From NCBI GenBank assembly GCA_946187095.1, contig CAMHPW010000012.1:1-15141 (forward strand): a stretch of 15,141 nucleotides of DNA. The letters run 5' to 3'. A program made the translations under genes and the position numbers. Each line of letters starts with the position of its first letter. Position 1 is the first letter of the stretch. Source of the DNA: an uncultured Clostridia bacterium (lineage in GTDB: Bacteria; Bacillota; Clostridia; Oscillospirales; Acutalibacteraceae). The notes under the pieces are model-generated. The model searched no databases, was not told where the DNA came from, and was given only the letters and a program-made list of their open reading frames with translations. Positions 1 through 6,632 of this stretch are shown here, in pieces.

Positions 1-1
1 G

Positions 2-25
2 GGAGGAAAGGCAGAGGTGATCTGA
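2..25 (+). CDS. rplO: 3' end of ribosomal protein L15 gene (partial)
   Basis: The first bases read in frame 2 as Gly-Gly-Lys-Ala-Glu-Val-Ile followed by TGA at 23-25. This matches the usual C-terminus of bacterial L15 (GGK-x-EVI), and rplO normally lies directly upstream of secY in the spc operon. Only seven residues are visible, so the call rests on the terminal motif plus synteny. The stop codon is one base before the secY start, which fits translational coupling. Confidence 0.8.
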   Translation, partial: GGKAEVI

Positions 26-26
26 T

Positions 27-1367
27 TTGTTCAAGACAATCGCTAATGCCTGGAAAATTCCTGATCTCCGCAGGAAAATGCTTTTTACACTTTTTATCGT
101 GTTCATATTCAGGGTAGGTTCGGTCATCCCCGTACCTTTCCTTGATGTTCACGCTCTCAAGGCTCTCACAGAGGGCTGGAAGGACAGTTCCAATATGCTT
201 GCATATTACGATGTCTTTTCAGGCGGTGCGTTCTCGAATGCAACTCTGTTTGCAATGTCGGTAACACCGTATATCAACTCCTCGATCATCATGCAGCTTT
301 TGACAGTCGCTATACCGGCTCTCGAAAGACTTGCCAAAGAGGGCATGGAGGGCAGAAAGAAAATTGCCACGATCACCCGTTATGTTACCGTTGTTTTGGG
401 TATCATTCAGGGTACGGCATATTATATCTGGCTTCTCAGGTCAAGTATCGTGAATTACAGCGGCTGGAACTTCAACGGTATTTTTGCGGGTCTTGTTATT
501 ATTCTTGCATTCACCGCAGGTACGGCTCTCATGATGTGGCTTGGTGAGCAGATCAATCAGGGCGGTGTCGGCAACGGTATTTCGATACTCCTTTTTGTCG
601 GCATTATCGCAAGACTGCCTGTTACATTCGGTACGCTTTGGTCATACTTCAAGCTCGGTCTTGAGGGTGACATTGCAAAGATCATCTATTCATGCGTATT
701 TGTTGTGATATTCCTTGTAATTATCTGGGTTATCGTATTCATGAACGATGCAGAGAGAAGAATCCCGATACAGTACGCAAAACGTGTTGTGGGACGCAAG
801 ATGTACGGCGGTCAGAACACACACCTTCCTATTAAAGTAGGACTTTCGGGTGTAATGCCGATCATATTCGCAAGCTCGATTTTGTCTATCCCGTCAACGA
901 TTCTGTTGTTCATGGGTGCGGCAAGCAAGAGCGGTGAAGCATGGGATAATATCCCTGATTTCTGGAAAGCATTCTTCAATGCTTTCGATATGGGCGGCTG
1001 GATATACACAGTTTTGTATTTTGTATTCATCATAGGCTTTGCTTATTTCTATGTGACGATTCAGTATAATCCCGTGGAAATGGCAAACAATCTCCGTCAG
1101 AACAACGGCACAATACCGGGCGTCCGTCCCGGCAAGCCGACAGCCGATTTTATTGCAAAGATTCTGTCTAAAATAACGCTGATAGGTGCATTGTTCCTTG
1201 CGTTTATCGCCATTGTACCGATTATTTTCTCAGGCGTTACGGGTATGCACGGACTCATGATGGGCGGTACTTCCGTTATCATTCTGGTAGGCGTTGCACT
1301 CGAAACAGGCAGACAGTTGGAATCTCAGATGATGGTCCGCAAGACCAAGGGATTTTTGGACAAATAA
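27..1367 (+). CDS. secY: Protein translocase subunit SecY
   Basis: This is the channel-forming subunit of the SecYEG translocon in the cytoplasmic membrane, which exports signal-peptide proteins such as the amylase encoded downstream. The 446-residue product has the family's usual length and many hydrophobic segments consistent with ten membrane helices. Visible family motifs are the N-terminal VIPVPFLD segment near residue 35, SVTPYINSSIIMQLL near 78-92, GGVGNGISILLF at 179-190, the cytosolic loop RRIPIQYAKR at 244-253, and NPVEMANNLRQNNG at 348-361. The start is TTG at 27, preceded by AGAGGTGA at 13-20 with six-base spacing. It begins one base after the rplO stop. No ATG alternative upstream is possible. 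Identification is secure from both sequence and gene order. Confidence 0.98.
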   Translation: MFKTIANAWKIPDLRRKMLFTLFIVFIFRVGSVIPVPFLDVHALKALTEGWKDSSNMLAYYDVFSGGAFSNATLFAMSVTPYINSSIIMQLLTVAIPALERLAKEGMEGRKKIATITRYVTVVLGIIQGTAYYIWLLRSSIVNYSGWNFNGIFAGLVIILAFTAGTALMMWLGEQINQGGVGNGISILLFVGIIARLPVTFGTLWSYFKLGLEGDIAKIIYSCVFVVIFLVIIWVIVFMNDAERRIPIQYAKRVVGRKMYGGQNTHLPIKVGLSGVMPIIFASSILSIPSTILLFMGAASKSGEAWDNIPDFWKAFFNAFDMGGWIYTVLYFVFIIGFAYFYVTIQYNPVEMANNLRQNNGTIPGVRPGKPTADFIAKILSKITLIGALFLAFIAIVPIIFSGVTGMHGLMMGGTSVIILVGVALETGRQLESQMMVRKTKGFLDK

Positions 1368-1397
1368 AATTTGACGGCACTCAATTTTTGGAATCAT

Positions 1398-1417
1398 TCT
1401 CTCCCTTCGGGGAGAGA
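1398..1417 (+). other. Hairpin with TTCG loop between secY and adk
   Basis: An 8-bp perfect stem (TCTCTCCC at 1398-1405, GGGAGAGA at 1410-1417) closes a TTCG tetraloop, an unusually stable RNA hairpin type. It lies in the 89-base secY-adk gap. No T-run follows, so it is not a canonical intrinsic terminator. It could stabilise or delimit mRNA ends, which is inference. Confidence 0.6.
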
Positions 1418-1456
1418 TATATAGATTGATTTTACAATTGAAAGGAGTATATAAGT

Positions 1457-2089
1457 ATGAATCTTATATTACTTGGCGCTCCCGGTGCCGGCAAGGGCAC
1501 TCAGGCGGAGATCATCAGTGATCGTTTACAGATACCCACTATCTCAACCGGAAATATTATCCGTGAAGCGTTGAAAAGCGGTACTGAGATGGGACTCAAG
1601 GCAAAGGCATTCATGGAAGCAGGTCAGCTCGTTCCCGATGAAGTTGTCATCGGCATTATCAAAGAGAGACTTGCCAAAGATGACTGTCAGAAAGGATTTA
1701 TCCTTGACGGCTTTCCGAGAACCATTCCTCAGGCTGAGGCTCTGGATAAAATGGGCATTGTCATTGACAAGGTAATTGATATCGAAGTCAAAGATGAGGC
1801 TATCGTAAAGAGAATGTCCGGACGCCGTGTCTGCGAAAAATGCGGAGCAAGCTATCACATGGAGTATAAAAAGCCCGCTGTTGACGGCGTATGCGACAGA
1901 TGTGCAGGCACCCTTGTTCAGCGTAAGGACGACCACCCCGATACAGTAAATGCTCGTCTGGAAGTTTATCACAAGGAAACAGAACCCCTCAAAGATTATT
2001 ATGCAAAGCAGGAAAAACTCTCTGTAGTGGAAGGTCAGGCTACGATCGAAGATACTACTGCACTGATCCTTAAAGCTGTTGAGGCATAA
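1457..2089 (+). CDS. adk: Adenylate kinase, zinc-binding LID form
   Basis: Cytosolic enzyme catalysing ATP + AMP = 2 ADP, which balances adenine nucleotide pools. The 210-residue product starts with the P-loop GAPGAGKGT (residues 7-15), has the LDGFPRT segment at about 83-89 and the KDDHPDTVNAR segment near 157-167. The LID domain carries four cysteines, C126, C129, C146 and C149, in a CX2C-X16-CX2C arrangement, the structural zinc site typical of Gram-positive adenylate kinases. AAAGGAG at 1441-1447 precedes the ATG by nine bases. Its place between secY and map is the standard Firmicutes order. Confidence 0.98.
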   Translation: MNLILLGAPGAGKGTQAEIISDRLQIPTISTGNIIREALKSGTEMGLKAKAFMEAGQLVPDEVVIGIIKERLAKDDCQKGFILDGFPRTIPQAEALDKMGIVIDKVIDIEVKDEAIVKRMSGRRVCEKCGASYHMEYKKPAVDGVCDRCAGTLVQRKDDHPDTVNARLEVYHKETEPLKDYYAKQEKLSVVEGQATIEDTTALILKAVEA

Positions 2090-2092
2090 TAT

Positions 2093-2845
2093 ATGGTGAT
2101 TCTGAAAACATCCCGTGAGATCGCAAAAATGCGTCATGCGGGCAGAATTTCACAAAGAGCATTGCAGGCAGCAGGAAAAGCAGTCGAACCCGGTGTTTCG
2201 ACTTATGAAATAGACTGTATAGTCCGTGAGTATATTGAGAAACAGGGGGCAGCCCCCTCGTTTCTCGGTTACGGCGGATTTCCGGCAAGTGCCTGTATAT
2301 CTGTCAATAACGTGGTTATCCATGGCATACCCAGCAGGAATGAGATACTGAAACAGGGTGATATCGTCAGTATAGACGTAGGAGCGTATTTTGAGGGCTA
2401 TCACGGTGACAATGCATGGACTTTTCCGTGCGGTGATATCTCCAAAGAGGCTCAAAGACTCATTGATACTACCCGTGAATCGCTGTTTGAGGGCATCAGG
2501 CAGGCGGTGGCAGGGAACAGGATCGGTGATATAGGTCACGCTGTACAGGAGTATGCCGAAGCACGCAGTTACTCGGTGGTAAGAAAATTTGTCGGCCACG
2601 GAGTAGGTGCGAAGCTGCATGAAGATCCCAGTGTACCGAATTACGGAATGTCCCATATGGGCGTTCGTCTGTTGCCGGGAATGACAATAGCCATTGAACC
2701 CATGATCAATCAGGGTGATTTTAAAGTAAGAATACTGAATGACGGCTGGACGACCGTTACGGTGGACGGAAAGTTATCGGCTCACTTTGAGCATACAGTG
2801 GCGATAACCCCCGACGGTGCGGTTATACTGACATCAGCAGATTGA
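2093..2845 (+). CDS. map: Methionine aminopeptidase, type I
   Basis: Metallo-aminopeptidase removing the initiator methionine from nascent proteins at the ribosome. The 250-residue product is the short type I form with no N-terminal extension. All expected family residues are visible: H77 in VIHGIPS, metal ligands D95 (SIDVGA), D106 (YHGDNA), H169 (VGHGVG), E202 (AIEPM) and E233 (HFEHTV). The ATG at 2093 is three bases after the adk stop, with GAGG at 2081-2084 inside the adk 3' end serving as a modest ribosome binding site, so translation is probably coupled to adk. The downstream KOW gene follows with almost no gap. Confidence 0.98.
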   Translation: MVILKTSREIAKMRHAGRISQRALQAAGKAVEPGVSTYEIDCIVREYIEKQGAAPSFLGYGGFPASACISVNNVVIHGIPSRNEILKQGDIVSIDVGAYFEGYHGDNAWTFPCGDISKEAQRLIDTTRESLFEGIRQAVAGNRIGDIGHAVQEYAEARSYSVVRKFVGHGVGAKLHEDPSVPNYGMSHMGVRLLPGMTIAIEPMINQGDFKVRILNDGWTTVTVDGKLSAHFEHTVAITPDGAVILTSAD

Positions 2846-2858
2846 GGTGAAAGTAAAA

Positions 2859-3107
2859 ATGCAGCTTGTCAAAGGAATGGTCGTAAGGTCAAAGGCAGGT
2901 CATGACAAGGGCTGTTTTTTTGTTGTCGTGAAAGTCGAAAACGGCTTTGCCTATCTCGCAGACGGCAAACACAGAACGGTTCTTTCTCCAAAGAAAAAAA
3001 ATCCTCTGCACTTGGCAGGGACGCAGACTGTTCTAAATGAACAGTCTTTATTAACCGACGGTAAAATTTGTGAGATAATTGCCGAATTCAGCGGCAGACT
3101 TGCTTAA
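2859..3107 (+). CDS. KOW-domain RNA-binding protein (L14e/L27e-like)
   Basis: Small basic protein of 82 residues. The N-terminal [18 protein letters not shown] segment is a KOW-type motif of the kind seen in archaeal/eukaryotic L14e and L27e, followed by [19 protein letters not shown]. Proteins of this family commonly sit between map and infA in Firmicutes. A role at the ribosome is inferred from the fold and neighbours, and I know of no specific established function. The frame is open from a GTG at 2847, but GAGGTGAA at 2844-2851 is placed correctly (seven bases) for the ATG at 2859 and overlaps the GTG, so I use 2859. The gene begins 13 bases after the map stop. Confidence 0.88.
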   Translation: MQLVKGMVVRSKAGHDKGCFFVVVKVENGFAYLADGKHRTVLSPKKKNPLHLAGTQTVLNEQSLLTDGKICEIIAEFSGRLA

Positions 3108-3111
3108 ATTG

Positions 3112-3140
3112 TTGACAAAAGGGACAAAAAGTGTTATACT
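3112..3140 (+). promoter_or_regulatory. Sigma-A promoter with extended -10 driving infA and downstream genes
   Basis: TTGACA at 3112-3117 and TATACT at 3135-3140 are separated by exactly 17 bases, and a TG one base before the -10 (3132-3133) makes it an extended -10. It lies in the gap between the KOW gene stop (3107) and infA (3181), predicting a start site near 3147 and a leader of roughly 35 bases. It is the best promoter match in the window and could uncouple infA through rplQ from the secY part of the operon. Confidence 0.85.
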
Positions 3141-3180
3141 CATAAAATGCTGTGTCCTTTTGTTTCGGGAGGTAATTATA

Positions 3181-3399
3181 TTGTCAAAACAGGATGTAAT
3201 CGAGGTCGAGGGTGTAGTAAAAGAGGCTCTGCCGAATGCCCAGTTCAAAGTGGAGCTTCCCAACGGTCATGTGATCCTTGCACATATCTCAGGCAAACTC
3301 AGGATGAATTTTATCAGGATTTTGCCCGGTGACAGTGTCAAACTGGAGATGTCGCCCTATGACTTGACAAAGGGCCGTATCACATGGCGCAGCAAGTAA
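3181..3399 (+). CDS. infA: Translation initiation factor IF-1
   Basis: IF-1 binds the A site of the 30S subunit during initiation. Translation from TTG at 3181 gives exactly 72 residues, the standard bacterial length, beginning (M)[10 protein letters not shown] and ending GRITWRSK, with the OB-fold core containing [15 protein letters not shown] and [20 protein letters not shown]. The start is fixed by GGGAGGT at 3167-3173, seven bases upstream. The same frame is open back to 3079, but that stretch overlaps the KOW gene and the promoter and adds residues unknown in IF-1. This is the second TTG start in the cluster after secY, perhaps keeping IF-1 output low compared with the ribosomal proteins. 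Confidence 0.97.
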   Translation: MSKQDVIEVEGVVKEALPNAQFKVELPNGHVILAHISGKLRMNFIRILPGDSVKLEMSPYDLTKGRITWRSK

Positions 3400-3423
3400 T
3401 TTTTCGAAAGGAATGATAACAAG

Positions 3424-3537
3424 ATGAAAGTCAGACCTTCAGTAAAGAAAATCTGCGAAAAATGCAAGGTTATAAAACGCAAGGGCAAGATCATGGTTAT
3501 CTGTGAGAATCCCAAGCACAAACAGCGTCAGGGCTGA
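3424..3537 (+). CDS. rpmJ: 50S ribosomal protein L36, zinc-ribbon form
   Basis: A 37-residue ORF beginning [20 protein letters not shown] and ending KHKQRQG, the complete L36 sequence pattern. C11, C14, C27 and H32 form the CX2C-X12-CX4H zinc site of the zinc-binding paralogue. GAAAGGAA at 3406-3413 is ten bases upstream of the ATG. It lies in the conserved slot between infA and rpsM. The ORF is very short but unmistakable. Confidence 0.97.
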   Translation: MKVRPSVKKICEKCKVIKRKGKIMVICENPKHKQRQG

Positions 3538-3561
3538 TAAAATTAAAATGGAGGTGCTACA

Positions 3562-3930
3562 ATGGCACGTATTTCAGGTGTGGATTTACCAAGAGATAAA
3601 AGAATAGAGATCGGCTTGACATATATTTTCGGTATCGGCCGCAAGACTTCCAATGATATCCTTGCAGCAACAGGTGTCGATCCCGATACCCGTGTCAGAG
3701 ATCTGACAGAGGACGATGTGGCTAAACTCAGGGACTATATCGACCATCACTGCCGTGTGGAAGGCGATCTCAAGCGTGATATCGCTTTTGATATCAAGAG
3801 ACTGATCGAGATCGGCTGTTACAGAGGTGTCCGTCACAGAAAAGGTCTGCCCGTAAGAGGTCAGCGTTCCAAGACGAATGCTCGTACAAGAAAAGGTCCC
3901 AGAAAGACTATGGCCAATAAGAAGAAATAA
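3562..3930 (+). CDS. rpsM: 30S ribosomal protein S13
   Basis: Head protein of the 30S subunit that contacts the 50S (B1 bridge) and the P-site tRNA through its basic tail. The 122-residue product starts [21 protein letters not shown], has the helix-two-turn-helix segment [13 protein letters not shown] near 22-34, the signature [22 protein letters not shown], and a lysine-rich end. GGAGGTG at 3550-3556 precedes the ATG by five bases. It opens the classical alpha-operon order rpsM-rpsK-rpsD-rpoA-rplQ. Confidence 0.98.
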   Translation: MARISGVDLPRDKRIEIGLTYIFGIGRKTSNDILAATGVDPDTRVRDLTEDDVAKLRDYIDHHCRVEGDLKRDIAFDIKRLIEIGCYRGVRHRKGLPVRGQRSKTNARTRKGPRKTMANKKK

Positions 3931-3948
3931 TCAGGGAGGAATTAACTG

Positions 3949-4353
3949 ATGGCAGTTCAGAAAAGTGCAAAAAAGACGACTATCCGCAGACGCCGTGAAC
4001 GCAAGAACATCGAAAAGGGTGCTGCACATATTCAGTCTACATTTAACAATACGATTGTTACAATATCGGATGTACAGGGCAATGCCGTATCATGGGCAAG
4101 TGCCGGCGAACTCGGCTTCAGAGGCTCCAGAAAGTCCACTCCGTTTGCTGCCCAGTCGGCAGCAGAAACAGCCGCAAAGGCTGCTATGGAGCATGGCATG
4201 AAGACCGTTGAAGTCTATGTAAAAGGACCGGGTGCAGGTCGTGAAGCTGCAATTCGTGCTTTGCAGTCGGCAGGTCTTGAAGTCAGCATGATCAAAGACG
4301 TTACACCGATCCCGCACAACGGTTGCCGTCCTCCGAAAAGAAGACGTGTATAA
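3949..4353 (+). CDS. rpsK: 30S ribosomal protein S11
   Basis: Platform protein of the 30S subunit near the mRNA exit and the 3' end of 16S rRNA. The 134-residue product has a long basic N-terminus, the core [17 protein letters not shown], the [13 protein letters not shown] segment, [15 protein letters not shown], and the invariant C-terminus [25 protein letters not shown] at 3934-3940 precedes the ATG by eight bases. It sits 18 bases after rpsM. Confidence 0.98.
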   Translation: MAVQKSAKKTTIRRRRERKNIEKGAAHIQSTFNNTIVTISDVQGNAVSWASAGELGFRGSRKSTPFAAQSAAETAAKAAMEHGMKTVEVYVKGPGAGREAAIRALQSAGLEVSMIKDVTPIPHNGCRPPKRRRV

Positions 4354-4374
4354 ATTAATGGGAGGTACAGAAAT

Positions 4375-4971
4375 ATGGCAGTAAATAGAGATCCTATCTT
4401 GAAGAGATGCAGATATCTCGGCATCAGCCCCGCAGTTGTCGGTATCGCAAAGTCTTCCAACAGAAATCCCAACGCCAATTCCAGAAAGAAAGTTTCCGAA
4501 TACGGCGTTCAGCTTAAAGAAAAGCAGAAACTCAAATTCATTTACGGTGTGCTTGAAAAGCCTTTCCATCATTATTTTGAGCTTGCTTCCAAAATGGAAG
4601 GTCAGGCAGGTAACAACCTGATCACCGTTCTGGAGTCAAGACTGGATAATATCGCTTTCAGAATGGGTATGGCTCTCACAAGAAGAGAAGCAAGACAGCT
4701 CGTTACTCACGGTCATTTCCTCGTAAACGGTCAGAGAGTAGACATTCCTTCCTACAGAGTAAAGGCAGGAGATGTGATCTCCCTCCGTGACAAGAGCAAG
4801 AGCAGTGCAAAATTCAAGGATATCCTTGAGCAGACCGGCGGCAGAACCACTCCGCTGTGGCTTGAAGTAAATAAAGAACAGCTTTCTGCAAAAGTTGTCC
4901 GTATGCCTTCCATTGAAGATGTGGACTATGAAGTGGCACCGCATCTCATCGTTGAATTGTACTCCAAGTGA
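4375..4971 (+). CDS. rpsD: 30S ribosomal protein S4
   Basis: Primary 16S rRNA-binding protein and 30S assembly initiator, and in several bacteria a translational repressor of its own operon. The 198-residue product shows the N-terminal KRCRYLGIS segment, SEYGVQLKEKQKLKFIYGVLEKPFHHYF, and the S4 RNA-binding domain (residues about 90-150) with RLDNIAFRMGMALTRREARQLVTHGHFLVNG. Only C12 of the four N-terminal zinc-ligand cysteines of the zinc form is present, so this is the zinc-free (C-minus) version. GGGAGGT at 4360-4366 precedes the ATG by eight bases. Confidence 0.98.
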   Translation: MAVNRDPILKRCRYLGISPAVVGIAKSSNRNPNANSRKKVSEYGVQLKEKQKLKFIYGVLEKPFHHYFELASKMEGQAGNNLITVLESRLDNIAFRMGMALTRREARQLVTHGHFLVNGQRVDIPSYRVKAGDVISLRDKSKSSAKFKDILEQTGGRTTPLWLEVNKEQLSAKVVRMPSIEDVDYEVAPHLIVELYSK

Positions 4972-5040
4972 TCCGTTACCGTTTGGCATATCAAAAGCAT
5001 CTTGGCGGTGATCCGCCTGAATATTAAGGAGGTTTAGCTG
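4972..5040 (+). other. rpsD-rpoA spacer with a short GC hairpin
   Basis: This 69-base spacer contains a five-bp hairpin (GGCGG at 5004-5008, loop TGAT, CCGCC at 5013-5017) and ends with the near-perfect ribosome binding site AAGGAGGT at 5026-5033, seven bases before rpoA. The motif GTGATCCG occurs twice, over the rpsD stop and in the hairpin. No T-run follows, so it is not a terminator. A role in setting rpoA expression is possible but unproven. Confidence 0.5.
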
Positions 5041-6003
5041 ATGATCGAAATTCAAAAGCCAAGAATTGAAACGAAGGATCTGTCCGAAGACGGTAAATTT
5101 GGCAGATTTGTTGTCGAACCGCTTGAAAGAGGCTTCGGCAACACTCTCGGAAACAGCCTCAGAAGAGTGCTTCTCTCATCGCTTGAGGGTGTGGCAGTGA
5201 CCTCGATCAAGATCGATGGTGTCCTGCATGAGTTTTCAACAGTTCCGGGAGTAAAGGAAGATGTTACCGAAATAGTCCTTAATATGAAACATCTGGTTGC
5301 CAAGCTCCATACAAACGGTCCCAAAACGGTGGAGATCAATGCCGAAGGTCCGTGTAAAGTGACGGCTGAATCTATCAAGAATGATGCAGAGGTAGAAATA
5401 CTCAATCCGGAACTGGAGATCGCAACGCTCGGCGAGGGTGCCAAGCTCTATATGGAGATCACTCTCAACAAGGGCAGAGGCTATGTTTCTTCCGACAGAA
5501 ACAAGGCTGAGCTTACGGGAAATTCGGGCAGCGTGATCGGTATCCTTCCGATCGACTCGATCTATACTCCTGTGATGAAGGTCAATTATACCGTTGAAAA
5601 TACCCGTGTCGGTCAGATCACAGACTATGACAAGCTGACACTCGATGTATGGACAAACGGCGTGATCAGTGCACAGGAAGCCGTATCGCTTGCGGCAAAG
5701 GTCCTGACGGAACACCTTAATCTCTTTGTGAATCTTTCGGATAAGGGTACCAATACCGAAATTATGATAGAAGTGGACAACGAGGGCAAGGAAAAAGTCC
5801 TTGAAATGACAATAGAGGAACTTGATCTCTCGGTACGTTCCTTCAACTGCCTGAAACGTGCAGGCATCAATACAGTGGAAGACCTGATCAACAAGTCCGA
5901 AGAAGACATGATGAAAGTAAGAAATCTCGGAAGAAAGTCTTTGGACGAAGTGGTGGAAAAACTCAACTCTCTCGGTTTCCAGCTTCACGCTGACGAGGAA
6001 TAA
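5041..6003 (+). CDS. rpoA: RNA polymerase alpha subunit
   Basis: The alpha dimer nucleates RNA polymerase assembly, and its C-terminal domain binds UP elements and activators. The 320-residue product has the N-terminal dimerisation domain (about 1-232, with [21 protein letters not shown] at 27-47), a charged linker (about 233-252) and the C-terminal domain (about 253-316). The latter contains [22 protein letters not shown], where R266 corresponds to the DNA-contacting R265 of E. coli, and [16 protein letters not shown]. The ribosome binding site AAGGAGGT lies at 5026-5033. Position between rpsD and rplQ is canonical. Confidence 0.99.
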   Translation: MIEIQKPRIETKDLSEDGKFGRFVVEPLERGFGNTLGNSLRRVLLSSLEGVAVTSIKIDGVLHEFSTVPGVKEDVTEIVLNMKHLVAKLHTNGPKTVEINAEGPCKVTAESIKNDAEVEILNPELEIATLGEGAKLYMEITLNKGRGYVSSDRNKAELTGNSGSVIGILPIDSIYTPVMKVNYTVENTRVGQITDYDKLTLDVWTNGVISAQEAVSLAAKVLTEHLNLFVNLSDKGTNTEIMIEVDNEGKEKVLEMTIEELDLSVRSFNCLKRAGINTVEDLINKSEEDMMKVRNLGRKSLDEVVEKLNSLGFQLHADEE

Positions 6004-6036
6004 TCATATATATCAAGTAATAAGGAGTGAATATCA

Positions 6037-6378
6037 ATGCCCGGAACCAGAAAGCTCGGCAGAGAAACTTCTCACAGACTGGCAATGCTCAGAGGTCTTG
6101 TTACGTTCCTTCTCGAGAACGGCAGGATCGAAACAACTTATACCCGTGCAAAAGAAGTCAGTGCATTGGCTGAAAAGTGCATTACAAAAGCAAAAGTGGA
6201 AAATCTCCAGAACAAGCGTCAGGCCCTTGCCTTTATCACAAAGGAAGATGTCGTTAACAAGCTCTTCAAGGAGATCGCTCCCAAGTATGCCGATAAAAAC
6301 GGCGGCTATACAAGAATCACAAAGATCGGTCCCCGCCGTGGCGATGCGGCTGAAATGGCTGTTATCGAACTGATCTGA
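6037..6378 (+). CDS. rplQ: 50S ribosomal protein L17
   Basis: Structural protein near the peptide exit tunnel of the 50S subunit. The 113-residue product has the diagnostic N-terminus [19 protein letters not shown], followed by [12 protein letters not shown] and the C-terminal [24 protein letters not shown], and is of the usual bacterial length. AAGGAGTG at 6022-6029 lies seven bases before the ATG. It is the last gene of the ribosomal cluster, followed by a terminator. The ecfA-ecfT-truA-rplM-rpsI genes that often follow rplQ in Firmicutes are absent. Confidence 0.98.
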   Translation: MPGTRKLGRETSHRLAMLRGLVTFLLENGRIETTYTRAKEVSALAEKCITKAKVENLQNKRQALAFITKEDVVNKLFKEIAPKYADKNGGYTRITKIGPRRGDAAEMAVIELI

Positions 6379-6394
6379 TAAAAAAATTTGACAG

Positions 6395-6433
6395 AGAACT
6401 GTAAGTCTTTTTCAGACTTGCAGTTCTTTTTTT
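6395..6433 (+). terminator. Intrinsic terminator of the ribosomal operon
   Basis: A 14-bp stem with one G-T pair (6395-6408 with 6414-6427) closes a five-base loop (TTTTC) and runs into seven T residues at 6427-6433. It starts 17 bases after the rplQ stop. Stem length and T-run make it a strong rho-independent terminator. Confidence 0.93.
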
Positions 6434-6463
6434 GCTGTAATGACTAAAAAATAGCTGATTTTA

Positions 6464-6563
6464 TTGTGTATATATACAAATTTTGCCTTTTGGTATAGTA
6501 TTTTTGTTAAAATTCCTTTTTCCCCATTTACAAATTGTTAATTTTATTGTAATATAATATTAA
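6464..6563 (+). promoter_or_regulatory. AT-rich promoter/operator region of the amylase gene
   Basis: The 199 bases between the rplQ terminator and the amylase start hold no gene. Visible signals are a perfect 12-bp palindrome TGTATATATACA at 6467-6478, an extended -10-like TGGTATAGT at 6491-6499 whose -35 zone would overlap that palindrome, and a TATAAT at 6553-6558. None has a convincing -35: TTGTTA at 6535-6540 gives a 12-base spacer to TATAAT, or 17 bases to TATTAA at 6558-6563. GTTAAT (6537-6542) and ATTAAC (6559-6564) form an inverted repeat. I saw no cre-like catabolite site. Which start is used is undecided. Confidence 0.4.
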
Positions 6564-6632
6564 CGAATTATGTCTTGATGAAATCAAAGGGCATAATACA
6601 AAAATTTTTTTACAGAAAGAGGGAATTTTTCT

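Noticed and set aside
2847..2858. GTG start at 2847 for the KOW-domain gene
   Set aside because: The GTG is part of the GAGGTGAA ribosome binding site that correctly serves the ATG at 2859.
3079..3180. Longer infA from a start at 3079 (106 residues)
   Set aside because: It would overlap the KOW gene and include the promoter. TTG at 3181 has a strong ribosome binding site and gives the exact 72-residue IF-1.
5004..5017. Terminator between rpsD and rpoA
   Set aside because: The stem is only five bp and no T-run follows; rpoA has an excellent ribosome binding site immediately after it.
5236..5988. Long minus-strand open frame of 250 codons opposite rpoA
   Set aside because: It is antisense to a certain gene, has a Phe/His/Ile/Cys-rich composition typical of a shadow frame and no ribosome binding site.
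6535..6558. TTGTTA with TATAAT as a sigma-A promoter for the amylase
   Set aside because: The spacer is only 12 bases, too short for normal recognition. The TATAAT may still be used with a different upstream contact, so it is kept only as part of an uncertain region.
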